From JAUYQR01 sp963822435 (GTDB lineage: Bacteria > Pseudomonadota > Alphaproteobacteria > Rhodobacterales > Rhodobacteraceae), in assembly GCA_963822435.1 (NCBI GenBank), contig CAWGHN010000003.1, positions 992,001-1,056,000 of the forward strand: a stretch of DNA of 64,000 nt. The letters run 5' to 3'. Below the pieces are notes generated by a model. It saw nothing but the letters and a program-made list of their open reading frames with translations, did not search any database and had not been told where the DNA came from. A program made the translations under genes and the position numbers. Positions 9,943-18,339 of this stretch are shown in pieces. The number at the start of each line of letters is the position of its first letter. Positions within the stretch are counted from its first letter, which is position 1.

Positions 9943-10223
9943 CTGGCTTCTCCGTTGCCCGTGCCGGCGACACCATGCTGCCAAGCCAAGGCAAAAGGAA
10001 GGCGCGATCTAGATTTGTTAAGCCGCCAGGGCATTGGCAGTCTCTGGCTTGCGCCGGGCTCCGCGGACCTGCAGTCCGTGCGCCGAAGCACCCCGGTTGA
10101 TATCACCGCCGCAGTCACTTGCGCTGCCGCAGTCTCTTCCAATCGCTGCCCTAATTTTGCCACGACTACCGCCGAGATTGTCATGACGCTGATGCGCATC
10201 CGGTGGTTGAAGGGGAAGAGACC

Positions 10224-10451
10224 ATGCTGGCAGGAAATCTGTTTATGGCGATGATCCTTGCCGCTGCTTCTGCCGGCTCTGCGGCCGTCCTCGGCTATTC
10301 CCTTGGCGCAGTGATTCTTGCCTACATGCTTGGCGGCACGATCGCATTGCTCCTTCCGCTGATTGCAGCCGCCGTTTCTGTAGGGGGCGTGGCAAAATCC
10401 GATACGATATCCCCGATGGTTGGGCGTTCCCGCAACACTGTCGGCTCTTGA
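10224..10451 (+). CDS. Small two-helix membrane protein A, paralogue of the gene at 10632
   Basis: This 75-residue protein begins at an ATG preceded by AGGGGAAGAG. It has two hydrophobic helices (about residues 4-25 and 29-50) and a short polar tail. The stretch VILAYMLGGTIALLLPLIAAA aligns with the second helix of the neighbouring small gene (ILAYMATGTAIL...LLIAA), indicating duplication. No known family is recognised. The position between the putative flippase and the priming transferase suggests an accessory role in glycan assembly, which is inference only. Confidence 0.65.
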   Translation: MLAGNLFMAMILAAASAGSAAVLGYSLGAVILAYMLGGTIALLLPLIAAAVSVGGVAKSDTISPMVGRSRNTVGS

Positions 10452-10631
10452 ATCGCGCCAATTCTGCGATTTCGGCAAGAATCCGTTAAACAATACCTGT
10501 CACCCTAAGCCATGATCCGCTTAAGCGATCAGTAAACCGATATGATTCCGGTTTTAGGTCGCTAAGGTTGGGTCTGTGATGTTGGCCAATTTCGTGGCGC
10601 GGTTGCGGGACGATTGTCTTGGGGGGCTGGA

Positions 10632-10856
10632 ATGATCGTTGGATTGCTTCTCATCAGCATGTTTGCGGGCGGTGCCGTTTCCGTCGCCCTCGCCATGCTT
10701 GGCCAGCCGATTTGGGTCTTGATCCTTGCCTACATGGCAACCGGAACAGCCATCCTCATGGTTGAACTGCTGATAGCCGCGACGATTGTCAGTGGCAGGG
10801 TTGTGATGCCTCAGGCAGTCACTGCCCGGTTCCGCGCAGCACGACTCCGACAGTAG
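10632..10856 (+). CDS. Small two-helix membrane protein B, paralogue of the gene at 10224
   Basis: This 74-residue protein starts at an ATG six bases after a GGGGGG tract. It has two hydrophobic helices with a central ILAYMATGTAIL that matches the ILAYMLGGTIAL of the preceding small protein at the same relative position, and a short Arg-rich tail. Its 3' end overlaps the convergent priming transferase gene by 38 bases. There is no functional assignment; the length and paralogy argue it is a real gene rather than a chance ORF. Confidence 0.62.
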   Translation: MIVGLLLISMFAGGAVSVALAMLGQPIWVLILAYMATGTAILMVELLIAATIVSGRVVMPQAVTARFRAARLRQ

Positions 10857-11511
10857 CGATCAGCAGCCGGACGTCGGTCGCGAACGAAACATTGCGCTCG
10901 TATGCCGTGTCGAATTCTGCGCGCTGGGCAAAGGTTGCAGTATTGCGGTCAGACACCTGCCACGGACCGGTTACACCGGGGCGCAGCGCATAGTAGGCAT
11001 GGCCGGGATAAAGGTCGCGCTGCTCTGGCATCATCGGTCGCGGCCCAACCAGGCTCATGTCGCCTTTCAGCACATTCCAAAGCTGCGGCAGTTCATCGAA
11101 CGACGTCTTGCGCAAGGCAAGACCAAGCGTCGTGATCCGCGGGTCTGACGCAAGTTTCTGGTAGGCATTCCACTCCATGCGGGCCGCTTCGTTGTCCGCA
11201 AGATGCCGGGCGAGCCGTTCGTCGGCATCCGGGACCATGCTGCGTAGCTTCCACAGCCGAAACGTGCGACCACCCTTGCCAACACGAAGCTGCGTGTAGA
11301 ACGGCGACGACCCATCCAGCGCGATCAGCACGCAGAGGGCCAAGACCATCGGCAGGACGAACGGAGCAATCAGCAGAACAAACGCGACATCGATCACGCG
11401 CTTGAACGTCCGACGATAGAGCCGCTCACGACGCGGCAACAACCATGCCTCTCTCGGCTCAACCCTTGCACGGTCAAAATCTACCGTCCCAGCCTTAATA
11501 CGCACAGTCAT
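10819..11511 (-). CDS. Polyprenyl-phosphate sugar-phosphate transferase (priming enzyme)
   Basis: The 230-residue protein belongs to the bacterial sugar transferase family (WcaJ/PssA/ExoY type). It has one N-terminal membrane helix (about residues 38-60), then the conserved catalytic region with SSPFYTQLRVGKGGRTF, LWKLRSM, RKTSFDELPQLWNVLKGDMS and LVGPRPMMPEQ, ending in RPGVTGPWQVSDRN. These enzymes start a repeat unit by placing a sugar phosphate on undecaprenyl phosphate. The start is the ATG preceded by GGGAGG at seven bases. The short length with one helix indicates the ExoY-like form without the N-terminal CoA-binding region. Confidence 0.92.
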   Translation of the reverse strand: MTVRIKAGTVDFDRARVEPREAWLLPRRERLYRRTFKRVIDVAFVLLIAPFVLPMVLALCVLIALDGSSPFYTQLRVGKGGRTFRLWKLRSMVPDADERLARHLADNEAARMEWNAYQKLASDPRITTLGLALRKTSFDELPQLWNVLKGDMSLVGPRPMMPEQRDLYPGHAYYALRPGVTGPWQVSDRNTATFAQRAEFDTAYERNVSFATDVRLLIATVGVVLRGTGQ

Positions 11512-12078
11512 CAACAAACCTCCCAGAAGGGGCCTCAGCTACCAACGATCACTAATCCTGAAAACGCAGGACACTTTTTCGACTTAAATCTTCTCTGGCG
11601 ACCCAGGGGGCACACCGAACAACTTCGTGCTTTGATCTAGCACCTCCGCATTGGGCAGGCAATGTGGCCGCCAAGACCCACACGCGCGAAAAGAGTTTCA
11701 TTTCAAATGTTTACACGCTATGGTTGTGCATGTGGTCTGCATTAGTGACCCACAAGGTACAGCCCCGCGAAAGCCTGCCGAGGCGGGGCGCATCGGTGAA
11801 TTTGTGCTTGACGCCTTTTTTCTGCCCAAATTCAAACGAAATTCGCCACATTTCCGCAGGCGGTCAATACCAGCGTTCGTCCCGTCGAAGCCGCTCCAAA
11901 AGCCCGGCTTCCTTGTTGCCTCACGCCATTGTTGTGATTGTGGAAACGATCAATTTTCTGTTCACTTTTTCTGTCACTGATCAAATCTTGGACAAACCCC
12001 GAAAAGCCACCCGCCTTGCGCATGACAACGCCGAAGAACCGCGCAGGGTGATTCGTTTTGGCCGCAAACACTTCGCCG
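11512..12078. other. 567-base gene-free region in the glycan cluster
   Basis: No ORF here looks protein-like. The base composition is visibly less GC-rich than the flanks, with A/T-rich runs near 11570-11590 and 11690-11740. It lies upstream of the leftward priming transferase gene and so probably holds its promoter and possible regulatory sites. I see no tRNA, no transposase remnant and no long inverted repeat. Confidence 0.5.
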
Positions 12079-12648
12079 TCAGCTCGGCAGGGAACCGCGC
12101 AAACCAGCAACCGTGACAAGGATCGGGCCGGTAAGTTCCAACAGCCAGTTTATTCGCAGCCCCGCCACTGCGGTCCCTATCAGCGTGTCGACATGGTGAA
12201 ACCCAGCGGCGCGCACAGCCACGAACACGCAAACGAACCCAAGCCCCACAAGCGCAAGGCCAGTGCGCGCCAGCGTGTGCCGCAGCACAAATCCCAGCCA
12301 GCACACGCTTAGAACTCCGCCTGCCATGACGCCGGCGATGAACCAGACCTGCACGGTGTGGCGCTCCTCGTACCAACCCTGAGCATGCGCAACGCAACGG
12401 CCGACCTCGGTCAGTAGAGATTGCAGGTCAAGCTGCTTGTTCACCGCAAGGCAGGCCAGCAGCGTCGCCGAAAACCACCAGAAGGCACGCTCCTTGCCGC
12501 GAGTTTCGCCGGGAAACAGACCCTTTACCGCCCGTCTCGCCGCAATGATCGCCGCATAGGTGTAGACTGCAACCGTCAGCCAACCCATCATATCCGGGTC
12601 GCCCAGCCCCGGGGACCACTGCTCCAGTGCGCAGGAAAACGCCCCCAC
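12079..12648 (-). CDS. Multi-TM membrane protein of unknown function
   Basis: The 189-residue protein has about five hydrophobic segments and a conserved-looking N-terminus (WSPGLGDPDMMGW). The GTG start is preceded by GAAGGGC and lies three bases from the manC-like stop, so the two are translationally linked. No enzymatic motif is recognised. His, Asp and Glu residues near the membrane faces (EERHTVQ, HHVDTLIG) might be functional but this is speculative. Co-expression with GDP-mannose synthesis suggests a role in surface glycans. Confidence 0.7.
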   Translation of the reverse strand: MGAFSCALEQWSPGLGDPDMMGWLTVAVYTYAAIIAARRAVKGLFPGETRGKERAFWWFSATLLACLAVNKQLDLQSLLTEVGRCVAHAQGWYEERHTVQVWFIAGVMAGGVLSVCWLGFVLRHTLARTGLALVGLGFVCVFVAVRAAGFHHVDTLIGTAVAGLRINWLLELTGPILVTVAGLRGSLPS

Positions 12649-12650
12649 GA

Positions 12651-14087
12651 TCAGCCCTTCGCCCCTTCGGTCCGTGCATAGACATCCTCGTAGCGGATGA
12701 TGTCATCCTCGCCCAGATACGCACCGGTCTGGATTTCGATCAGCACCATCGGCAACTTGCCCGGATTCTCCATCCGGTGGATCGCGCCCAAAGGCACGTA
12801 GACCGACTGGTTCTCGGTCAGAAGTGAGACCGTTTCATTCACTGTGACCTTCGCCGTGCCCGAAACGACAATCCAGTGTTCGGCGCGGTGGACATGGCTT
12901 TGCAGGCTCAGCGATGCGCCCGGATGAACGACGATCCGTTTCACCTGAAACCTGTCCGCCAGAACCAGCGTTTCGAACCAGCCCCAAGGCCGATGGTCGC
13001 GCGGCAGGATTTCGGCCTGCCGCACCTTGTCCAGCTTCAGTCGGGCAACAGCCTCCTTCACCTCCTGGGTCCGCGAGCGGTCGGCCACCAGCACCGCATC
13101 GGGCATCGCCACTACAACCAGATCGCGCAACCCGATTCCAACCACACGCAGCGCCTCGCTTTCCGACCGGATCAGACTGCCTTCGCAATCAATCAGGGTG
13201 ACCGGCCCGTGCGTCGCCACGTTGCCATCGCCCACTCCGTCGCGCCACACCGCGTTCCAATCGCCCAGGTCTGACCAGGCGGCGGCAAACGGCACCACTT
13301 CAAGGTTCGCGGCTTTCTCCATCACAGCGTAGTCGATGGACACCTCGCGCGCCTTGCCCCACGGCCCGGCCGCCAGCCGCAAGAAGCCCAGATCGCCGCG
13401 CGCACTTGTCACCGCTTCGGTCACCGGCGCCAGCAAATCCGCCGCATGGATGCGGAACGCGGCCAGAAGCGTGCCGACCGACATCAGGAATATCCCCGCG
13501 TTCCACAGATACCGCCCCTCGGCCAGCATCGCTTCGGCCCGGGCCAAGTCAGGTTTTTCGACAAAACGCAGCAACGGCACCGGCGCAGCCCCGGCGGGCG
13601 GGGCTGAAAGTTCAAGCCAGCCATAGCCGGTTTCCGCCCGGTCGGGCCGAATGCCGAAGGTGACGATCTGCCCCGCTTCGGCCCGCGGCACGCCTTCGGC
13701 AACAGCGCTGCGAAAGGCGGGTGTGTCCGGTATCTCGTGGTCCGTTGGCATCACCAGCATCAACGCATCGGGATCGGTCTGGGCCAGATGCAATGCCGCG
13801 GCAAGGATCGCCGGCGCCGTGTTGCGTGCCGCCGGTTCGATCAGGATCGCCCCGGGATCAATGCCTACAAGCGCAAGCTGTTCGGTCACAATAAACCTGA
13901 AATCGGAATTGGTGATGACGATCGGCGCGGCCACCCCCGGCGCGCCATCCATTCGCGCAGCGGCCGCCTGAAACAACGTCTGTTCGCCGGTCAGCGGCAC
14001 AAACTGCTTGGGAAAACTCTTGCGCGACAAGGGCCAAAGCCGGGTGCCAGAGCCGCCGCACAGCAGGACGGGATGCAAGGTTGGCAT
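12651..14087 (-). CDS. manC: Mannose-1-phosphate guanylyltransferase / mannose-6-phosphate isomerase
   Basis: The 478-residue bifunctional type II enzyme starts with the nucleotidyltransferase motif GGSGTRLWPLSRKSFPKQF and has the mannose-1-P binding motif FVEKP. It ends in a cupin isomerase domain (RPWGWFETL, then VHPGASLSLQSHVHRAEHW), which carries the metal-binding His residues. It makes GDP-mannose from mannose-6-P/mannose-1-P and GTP, supplying mannose or GDP-derived deoxysugars to the cluster. Length and domain order match CpsB/AlgA-type proteins. Confidence 0.94.
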   Translation of the reverse strand: MPTLHPVLLCGGSGTRLWPLSRKSFPKQFVPLTGEQTLFQAAAARMDGAPGVAAPIVITNSDFRFIVTEQLALVGIDPGAILIEPAARNTAPAILAAALHLAQTDPDALMLVMPTDHEIPDTPAFRSAVAEGVPRAEAGQIVTFGIRPDRAETGYGWLELSAPPAGAAPVPLLRFVEKPDLARAEAMLAEGRYLWNAGIFLMSVGTLLAAFRIHAADLLAPVTEAVTSARGDLGFLRLAAGPWGKAREVSIDYAVMEKAANLEVVPFAAAWSDLGDWNAVWRDGVGDGNVATHGPVTLIDCEGSLIRSESEALRVVGIGLRDLVVVAMPDAVLVADRSRTQEVKEAVARLKLDKVRQAEILPRDHRPWGWFETLVLADRFQVKRIVVHPGASLSLQSHVHRAEHWIVVSGTAKVTVNETVSLLTENQSVYVPLGAIHRMENPGKLPMVLIEIQTGAYLGEDDIIRYEDVYARTEGAKG

Positions 14088-14184
14088 GAACAGGACTCCG
14101 GTTTCAGGTCGGCAGAGGCAATCTTGCGGGATGGAAGGGGCAAAACAAGGGTGGAACGAAGGAAGGACCGGGGCAGGGAAACAC

Positions 14185-15336
14185 CTACATCACTCCCACA
14201 CGCGCCGCAGCGCACCCCGCCCAACGCCCTGTCGCCCAGCAGCCGGTCAGCAGGTAACCCCCGGTCGGCGCTTCCCAATCCAGCATCTCGCCGCAGACAA
14301 AAATACCGGGCAAGGCACGCAACTCCAGCCCATCCGTTACCGCGCCGCGCCTGACTCCCCCCGCAACCGAGATCGCCTCGTCCAGTGGTCGCGGCCCCGC
14401 CAGTCGCACCGGCAGCGCCTTCACCGCCAACAGCGGCAGCCCCCTGCCGAACTCCTGCGTCAGCGCCACCGCAACGGCCGAAAGCCCCAGCTTGCGAAGC
14501 CGGTTCGTGGTGCTCTCGTCCGCCCTCATCCGCGCCAGCCGCTTGGCCACCTCGGCGGCAGGCACGTCCGGCATCAGGTCGAGCATCAGCTCCGCCCCCT
14601 CGCGCAGAGCGCGACTGACCGCATAGATCCCGCCGCCCTCAACCCCCTTGCTGGAAATGATGAATTCCCCTCGCTCGCGCTGCCCGCCCACGCACAGCGC
14701 CGCGCCCTTCACCGGCTGGCCGAAGAACCGCGCCATATGCGGCGACCAATTCACCTCAAACCCTACATTCGCGGGTTGCCACGGCGCCACCTCGACCCCC
14801 CGTTCCCGCAGCCACGGCACCCATGCGCCGTCCGACCCCAGCCGCGCCCAGCTTGCCCCGCCCAGTGCAAGGACGGTCACGCCCGAGCGCAGGACCTCAA
14901 CGCCACCCGGCGTCAGAAACCGCAAGCCCTCGCCCTCGAACCCGTTCCACCGCCAGCGCGTACGGATCTCCACGCCCAGCCCTGCCAGCCGCGCCAGCCA
15001 CGACCGCAAAAGGGGCGAGGCCTTCATCGAAACCGGAAACATTCGGCTCGACGATCCGGTGAAAACCTCCTGCCCCAACTCCCGGCACCATCCCTGCACT
15101 TCGCCCGGCCCGAAGGCGCTCAGCATCGGCACCAGCCAATCGTCGCCGTAAGCCGCCTGAAACCGCGCTGCGGGTTCGGCCTTCGTGACGTTCAGGCCCG
15201 ATTTACCCGCCATCAGGAATTTGCGCCCAACCGAAGCCTTCGCCTCGCAGACCACGACCCGCCGCCCGGCCCGCGCCAGCTCTTCGGCCGCCATCAGCCC
15301 GGCCGGCCCACCCCCGATCACCAGCGCGTCAAGCAT
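14185..15336 (-). CDS. HI0933-family FAD-dependent oxidoreductase
   Basis: The 383-residue flavoprotein opens with LVIGGGPAGLMAAEELA and continues with GRKFLMAGKSGLNVTKAEP, the hallmark of the HI0933/YhiN family. The C-terminus has GIFVCGEMLDWEAPTGGYLL, the conserved FAD-contacting end. Substrate and role are unknown for the family. I chose the ATG at 15336, which overlaps the MscS gene stop by eight bases; a slightly longer reading exists but begins with an unlikely leader. It is last in a leftward run of crotonase, ureohydrolase, MscS and this gene. Confidence 0.85.
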   Translation of the reverse strand: MLDALVIGGGPAGLMAAEELARAGRRVVVCEAKASVGRKFLMAGKSGLNVTKAEPAARFQAAYGDDWLVPMLSAFGPGEVQGWCRELGQEVFTGSSSRMFPVSMKASPLLRSWLARLAGLGVEIRTRWRWNGFEGEGLRFLTPGGVEVLRSGVTVLALGGASWARLGSDGAWVPWLRERGVEVAPWQPANVGFEVNWSPHMARFFGQPVKGAALCVGGQRERGEFIISSKGVEGGGIYAVSRALREGAELMLDLMPDVPAAEVAKRLARMRADESTTNRLRKLGLSAVAVALTQEFGRGLPLLAVKALPVRLAGPRPLDEAISVAGGVRRGAVTDGLELRALPGIFVCGEMLDWEAPTGGYLLTGCWATGRWAGCAAARVGVM

Positions 15337-16633
15337 TTGCGGCGGTCCGCAATTCAACCACGCGGTGCGGATAGGGCATCTCGATCTCCGCCGCCTTCAG
15401 CGCATTCCAGATCGCGAACAGCACCGGCGAGCCATACTTGTTCTTGCCGTCATCAATCCCCGCCACCCAGTATTCCACGCCGAAATCGACGCTGCTTTCG
15501 CCGAACCCCTTCAACTCGCAATCCGGCCCGTCCGGTGCCTTCAAGACAAAAGGCAATGCCCCCACCGCCGCCTCGATGATTTCCGGCACACGGTTGATTT
15601 CCGTCTCATAGCTGACCGAAAACAGTGCCTCATACCGGTTTGCGCTGCCTTGGTCGGAGTAATTCGTCACCCGCGTCGTGATGAAATGCTCGTTCGGCAC
15701 CACGATCCACTTGCCGTCGAACGTCTCCAGAACACAGGCGCGGGCGGTCATCCTGACGATCGTGCCCTTCTCGCCGCCATCCAGTGCGACGTAATCGCCA
15801 ACCGTGGTCTGCCCTTCCAGCAAAAGAATGATCCCCGACACGAAGTTCGCCGCGATCTGCTGCAAGCCCAGCCCGATCCCCACGCCCAAGGCACCGCCAA
15901 GCACGGCGACTGCGGTCAGGTCGATCCCCATGATCGACATCAGCAAAAGGAACGCCGCGCCAAAGATCGCGACCTCTGTCGCCTTGATCGCCAGTTCGCG
16001 TGTGGCAGGGCGCAACTCATCTTGCGCCTTGATATAGCCCGCCGATTGCCGGTTCGACCACGCGCCCAGCCAGAACAACAGCGCCCCCGCAATCGCCCCA
16101 CGGATCAACGCCAGCACCGAAAACCGGATGTTGCCCAGCGCGATCACCGTCGCGTCCAGCCGCGCGGTGATCTCGTCCAGCGCGCCCAGCGCATAAAGCG
16201 CGGCCACGGGAATCAGCACGAACCGGCCCAGCAGTTTCAGGAACCCTTCCGGCAGCACCTCGCGCACCAGCATCTGCGCCGCCAGAAACAGGAACACCCG
16301 CTTGCCGAACGCAATCACCTCGCCCGACCCGAACGTGGCTCGGGTCACGCTTTCGCCCGCCGCCGTCAGGGCGTAAGCCAGCAGCGGCAACAGCAATGGC
16401 AGGAACAAAAGCGCCGTCCGCCGCATCTGCACCACCAGACCAGCCGTGTCCGCCTTCGGCTCCGCCACCCGCCGGATTGCAGGCTGCATCCTCCCCGCCA
16501 ACACCCGCGCCAGCACATAGGCCACCGCCAGCAGCGCAAACTGCGACCAAGCGGCGGGCGAGGTGATCCACCCCAACGCCACCTCCTGCGACTCGGCCAA
16601 CCAGCCGCTCACTCGTACGGCAAACCCCTCCAA
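15329..16633 (-). CDS. MscS-family mechanosensitive ion channel
   Basis: The 434-residue protein has several N-terminal TM helices and then the MscS core: a Gly/Ala-rich pore helix (VAVLGGALGVGIGLGLQQI), NFVSGIILLLEGQTTVGDYV, and a soluble beta domain with VVPNEHFITTRVTNYS. These channels open under membrane tension and protect against hypo-osmotic shock. The start is a TTG with AAAGGG six bases upstream, three bases after the ureohydrolase stop. There are more N-terminal helices than in E. coli MscS, as in the larger YbdG/YjeP-like subgroups. Confidence 0.9.
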   Translation of the reverse strand: MEGFAVRVSGWLAESQEVALGWITSPAAWSQFALLAVAYVLARVLAGRMQPAIRRVAEPKADTAGLVVQMRRTALLFLPLLLPLLAYALTAAGESVTRATFGSGEVIAFGKRVFLFLAAQMLVREVLPEGFLKLLGRFVLIPVAALYALGALDEITARLDATVIALGNIRFSVLALIRGAIAGALLFWLGAWSNRQSAGYIKAQDELRPATRELAIKATEVAIFGAAFLLLMSIMGIDLTAVAVLGGALGVGIGLGLQQIAANFVSGIILLLEGQTTVGDYVALDGGEKGTIVRMTARACVLETFDGKWIVVPNEHFITTRVTNYSDQGSANRYEALFSVSYETEINRVPEIIEAAVGALPFVLKAPDGPDCELKGFGESSVDFGVEYWVAGIDDGKNKYGSPVLFAIWNALKAAEIEMPYPHRVVELRTAANA

Positions 16634-16636
16634 AGA

Positions 16637-17584
16637 TTACCCTTTCGCACGGTGGGCAATCCGCCCGATCGTGTTCAGCAAGATCTGTGCCGCCAAAATA
16701 GTCGTGGTGCCGGAATGGTCGTAGTCCGGCGCCACCTCGACAAGGTCGATCCCCACGATCCGTCCCTGCCGGGTCAGCCCGTCGATCAGTTCCAGCACCT
16801 CATAGTAAAGGAACCCGCCATGCGATGGCGTCCCGGTCCCAGGCGCGATCGACGGGTCAAAGCCGTCGATATCCAGCGTCAGATAGTAGTCCACGCCCGT
16901 CGGTATCCGCGCCAGCACCGCCTCTAGCCCCAGCTTGCGGATCTGCCGCACCGAAAGGATGTCGTCCCCCATTGCGCGCGCCGCGTCATAGCCATCCTTC
17001 GCCGTACTGCTGACATTGCGGATGCCCAGCGCGGTGATCCCTTTCACATGCGCCTGTTCCGCCGCCCGCCGCATCGGGTTGCCGTGGCCATGCCGCACTC
17101 CGTGCCGCACATCGACGAAATCCAGATGCGCGTCGATCTGCACGATGTGGATCGGCCGCCCCGCAAAGGCGCGAATGCAGGGTATGTTGACCGAATGGTC
17201 GCCGCCCAGCACCACCGGCACCGCCCCCGCCTCCAGAATAGCCCGCACCCCGGCTTCGATGTTGGCGTGGCTGGTCTCGGTATCCGTGTGAACGATGTCG
17301 GCATCGCCAATGTCCACGATCCGAACACCCTCCAGATAGGTCACGTCGTCTTCGTGGTCATACGCCCCCGCATGACCGAACGAAAACAGCGTGGACGCCT
17401 CGCGGATACCCCGCGGCCCGAACCGCGCCCCGGCCCGGAACTGCGTGCCAAAGTCGAAGGGCGCACCCATCACCGCGAAATCCGCGTCGATCTTCGCCCA
17501 GTCCGGCTCATACGGGTTCTTCCCGAACGTAGCGATACCGACGAAGGGCAAATTCAGCCGCCCGCTTTCATAGCCATGTGCCAT
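16637..17584 (-). CDS. speB: Agmatinase / ureohydrolase family enzyme
   Basis: The 315-residue protein has the full binuclear manganese site of the arginase superfamily: GGDHS, DAHLD and DIDGFDPSIAPGTGTP. Agmatinase makes putrescine and urea from agmatine. The length and the GTGTP motif fit agmatinase-type enzymes, but guanidinobutyrase or proclavaminate amidinohydrolase activities use the same fold, so the substrate is inferred. It is the second gene of a tight leftward run, 22 bases after the crotonase-like gene. Confidence 0.85.
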   Translation of the reverse strand: MAHGYESGRLNLPFVGIATFGKNPYEPDWAKIDADFAVMGAPFDFGTQFRAGARFGPRGIREASTLFSFGHAGAYDHEDDVTYLEGVRIVDIGDADIVHTDTETSHANIEAGVRAILEAGAVPVVLGGDHSVNIPCIRAFAGRPIHIVQIDAHLDFVDVRHGVRHGHGNPMRRAAEQAHVKGITALGIRNVSSTAKDGYDAARAMGDDILSVRQIRKLGLEAVLARIPTGVDYYLTLDIDGFDPSIAPGTGTPSHGGFLYYEVLELIDGLTRQGRIVGIDLVEVAPDYDHSGTTTILAAQILLNTIGRIAHRAKG

Positions 17585-17606
17585 CTCGTGTCCCTTTCGC
17601 CCGGCG

Positions 17607-18209
17607 TTACCGGGTCATTGCCTTCAATGTCATGACATGTTCGCGCGACGCCGCAAGCGCATCCGCCGCCAGCGCCCGCGCCGCACTCATCACGTCGTCC
17701 GCGATGCGGTCGATCAGCCGCCAGGCCAGCGCCTCTTCGGCACCAATCCGCGCGCCCGCCAGCAACAGGATTCGTGCCCGCGCTGGTCCGACCAGCGCCG
17801 CAAGTCGGGCCGGGTCGGGCGCTTGCGGCTTATGCCCCAGCCGCATCACCGGGTAAAAGAACGCAGCCCCCGGCACCGCGATACGCAGGTCGCAGGCCAG
17901 CGCCAGCGTCATCGCACCCCCCGCCAGCGTGCCGTTCAACGCGGCGATCGTCAGCCCCGCAAAGCCCGCAAGTGCCTCTGACGCGCGGCCCCATGCCGGG
18001 TCTGTTCCAAGCCCCGCCTGCATCTCGGCCAGATCGGCCCCTGCGGAAAACACCTTGCCCCGCCCGGTCAGCACCAGCACCGATGCCTCCGATGCCCCTG
18101 CGACCGCATCGGCCAGCGCTTCCAGCATCGCCCGGTTCAGCGCATTGGCCTTGTCCGCACGGTCAAGCGTCACCGTGCACAGACGGCCGTCCCAAGTGGT
18201 TTCGATCAT
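17607..18209 (-). CDS. Short crotonase-fold protein (enoyl-CoA hydratase-like)
   Basis: I place the start at the ATG of MIETTWDGRLCTVTLD, giving 200 residues; the frame is open further upstream but that stretch runs into the divergent gene. The crotonase core is visible (LDRADKANALN, GRGKVFSAGADLAEM, NGTLAGGAMTLALACD). Ordinary hydratases run about 255-265 residues, so this one is short at the C-terminus. Both catalytic Glu positions appear altered: GGAMTLALACD has Thr where GGGCELA has Glu, and YPVMRLG has Val where PEINLG has Glu. Hydratase activity is therefore doubtful. Confidence 0.8.
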   Translation of the reverse strand: MIETTWDGRLCTVTLDRADKANALNRAMLEALADAVAGASEASVLVLTGRGKVFSAGADLAEMQAGLGTDPAWGRASEALAGFAGLTIAALNGTLAGGAMTLALACDLRIAVPGAAFFYPVMRLGHKPQAPDPARLAALVGPARARILLLAGARIGAEEALAWRLIDRIADDVMSAARALAADALAASREHVMTLKAMTR

Positions 18210-18339
18210 CTTGCGCGCCGCCTTCCGCCTATTCGCATGACAATGGCGTTTACTACCCATCTGCCCGCGCGGAAACCCTTGACGCCCTTGCCCGCCATAT
18301 GAACCATGCGCCATCAATTTTCCGTCGGAAGGCATGGCG

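Noticed and set aside
10521..10537. CtrA-like site (TTAA-N7-GTAA) upstream of small membrane protein B
   Set aside because: It matches seven of eight defined bases, but such matches are expected by chance and no second site or promoter context supports it.
11664..12116. 150-codon plus-strand frame in the glycan-cluster gap
   Set aside because: It has no ribosome site, mixed composition and no recognisable pattern; it also runs into the antisense of the next gene.
14008..16927. Two long plus-strand frames opposite the flavoprotein and MscS genes
   Set aside because: Peptides are dominated by Arg, Pro, His and Gln, typical of antisense reading in GC-rich DNA; the minus strand has clear families.
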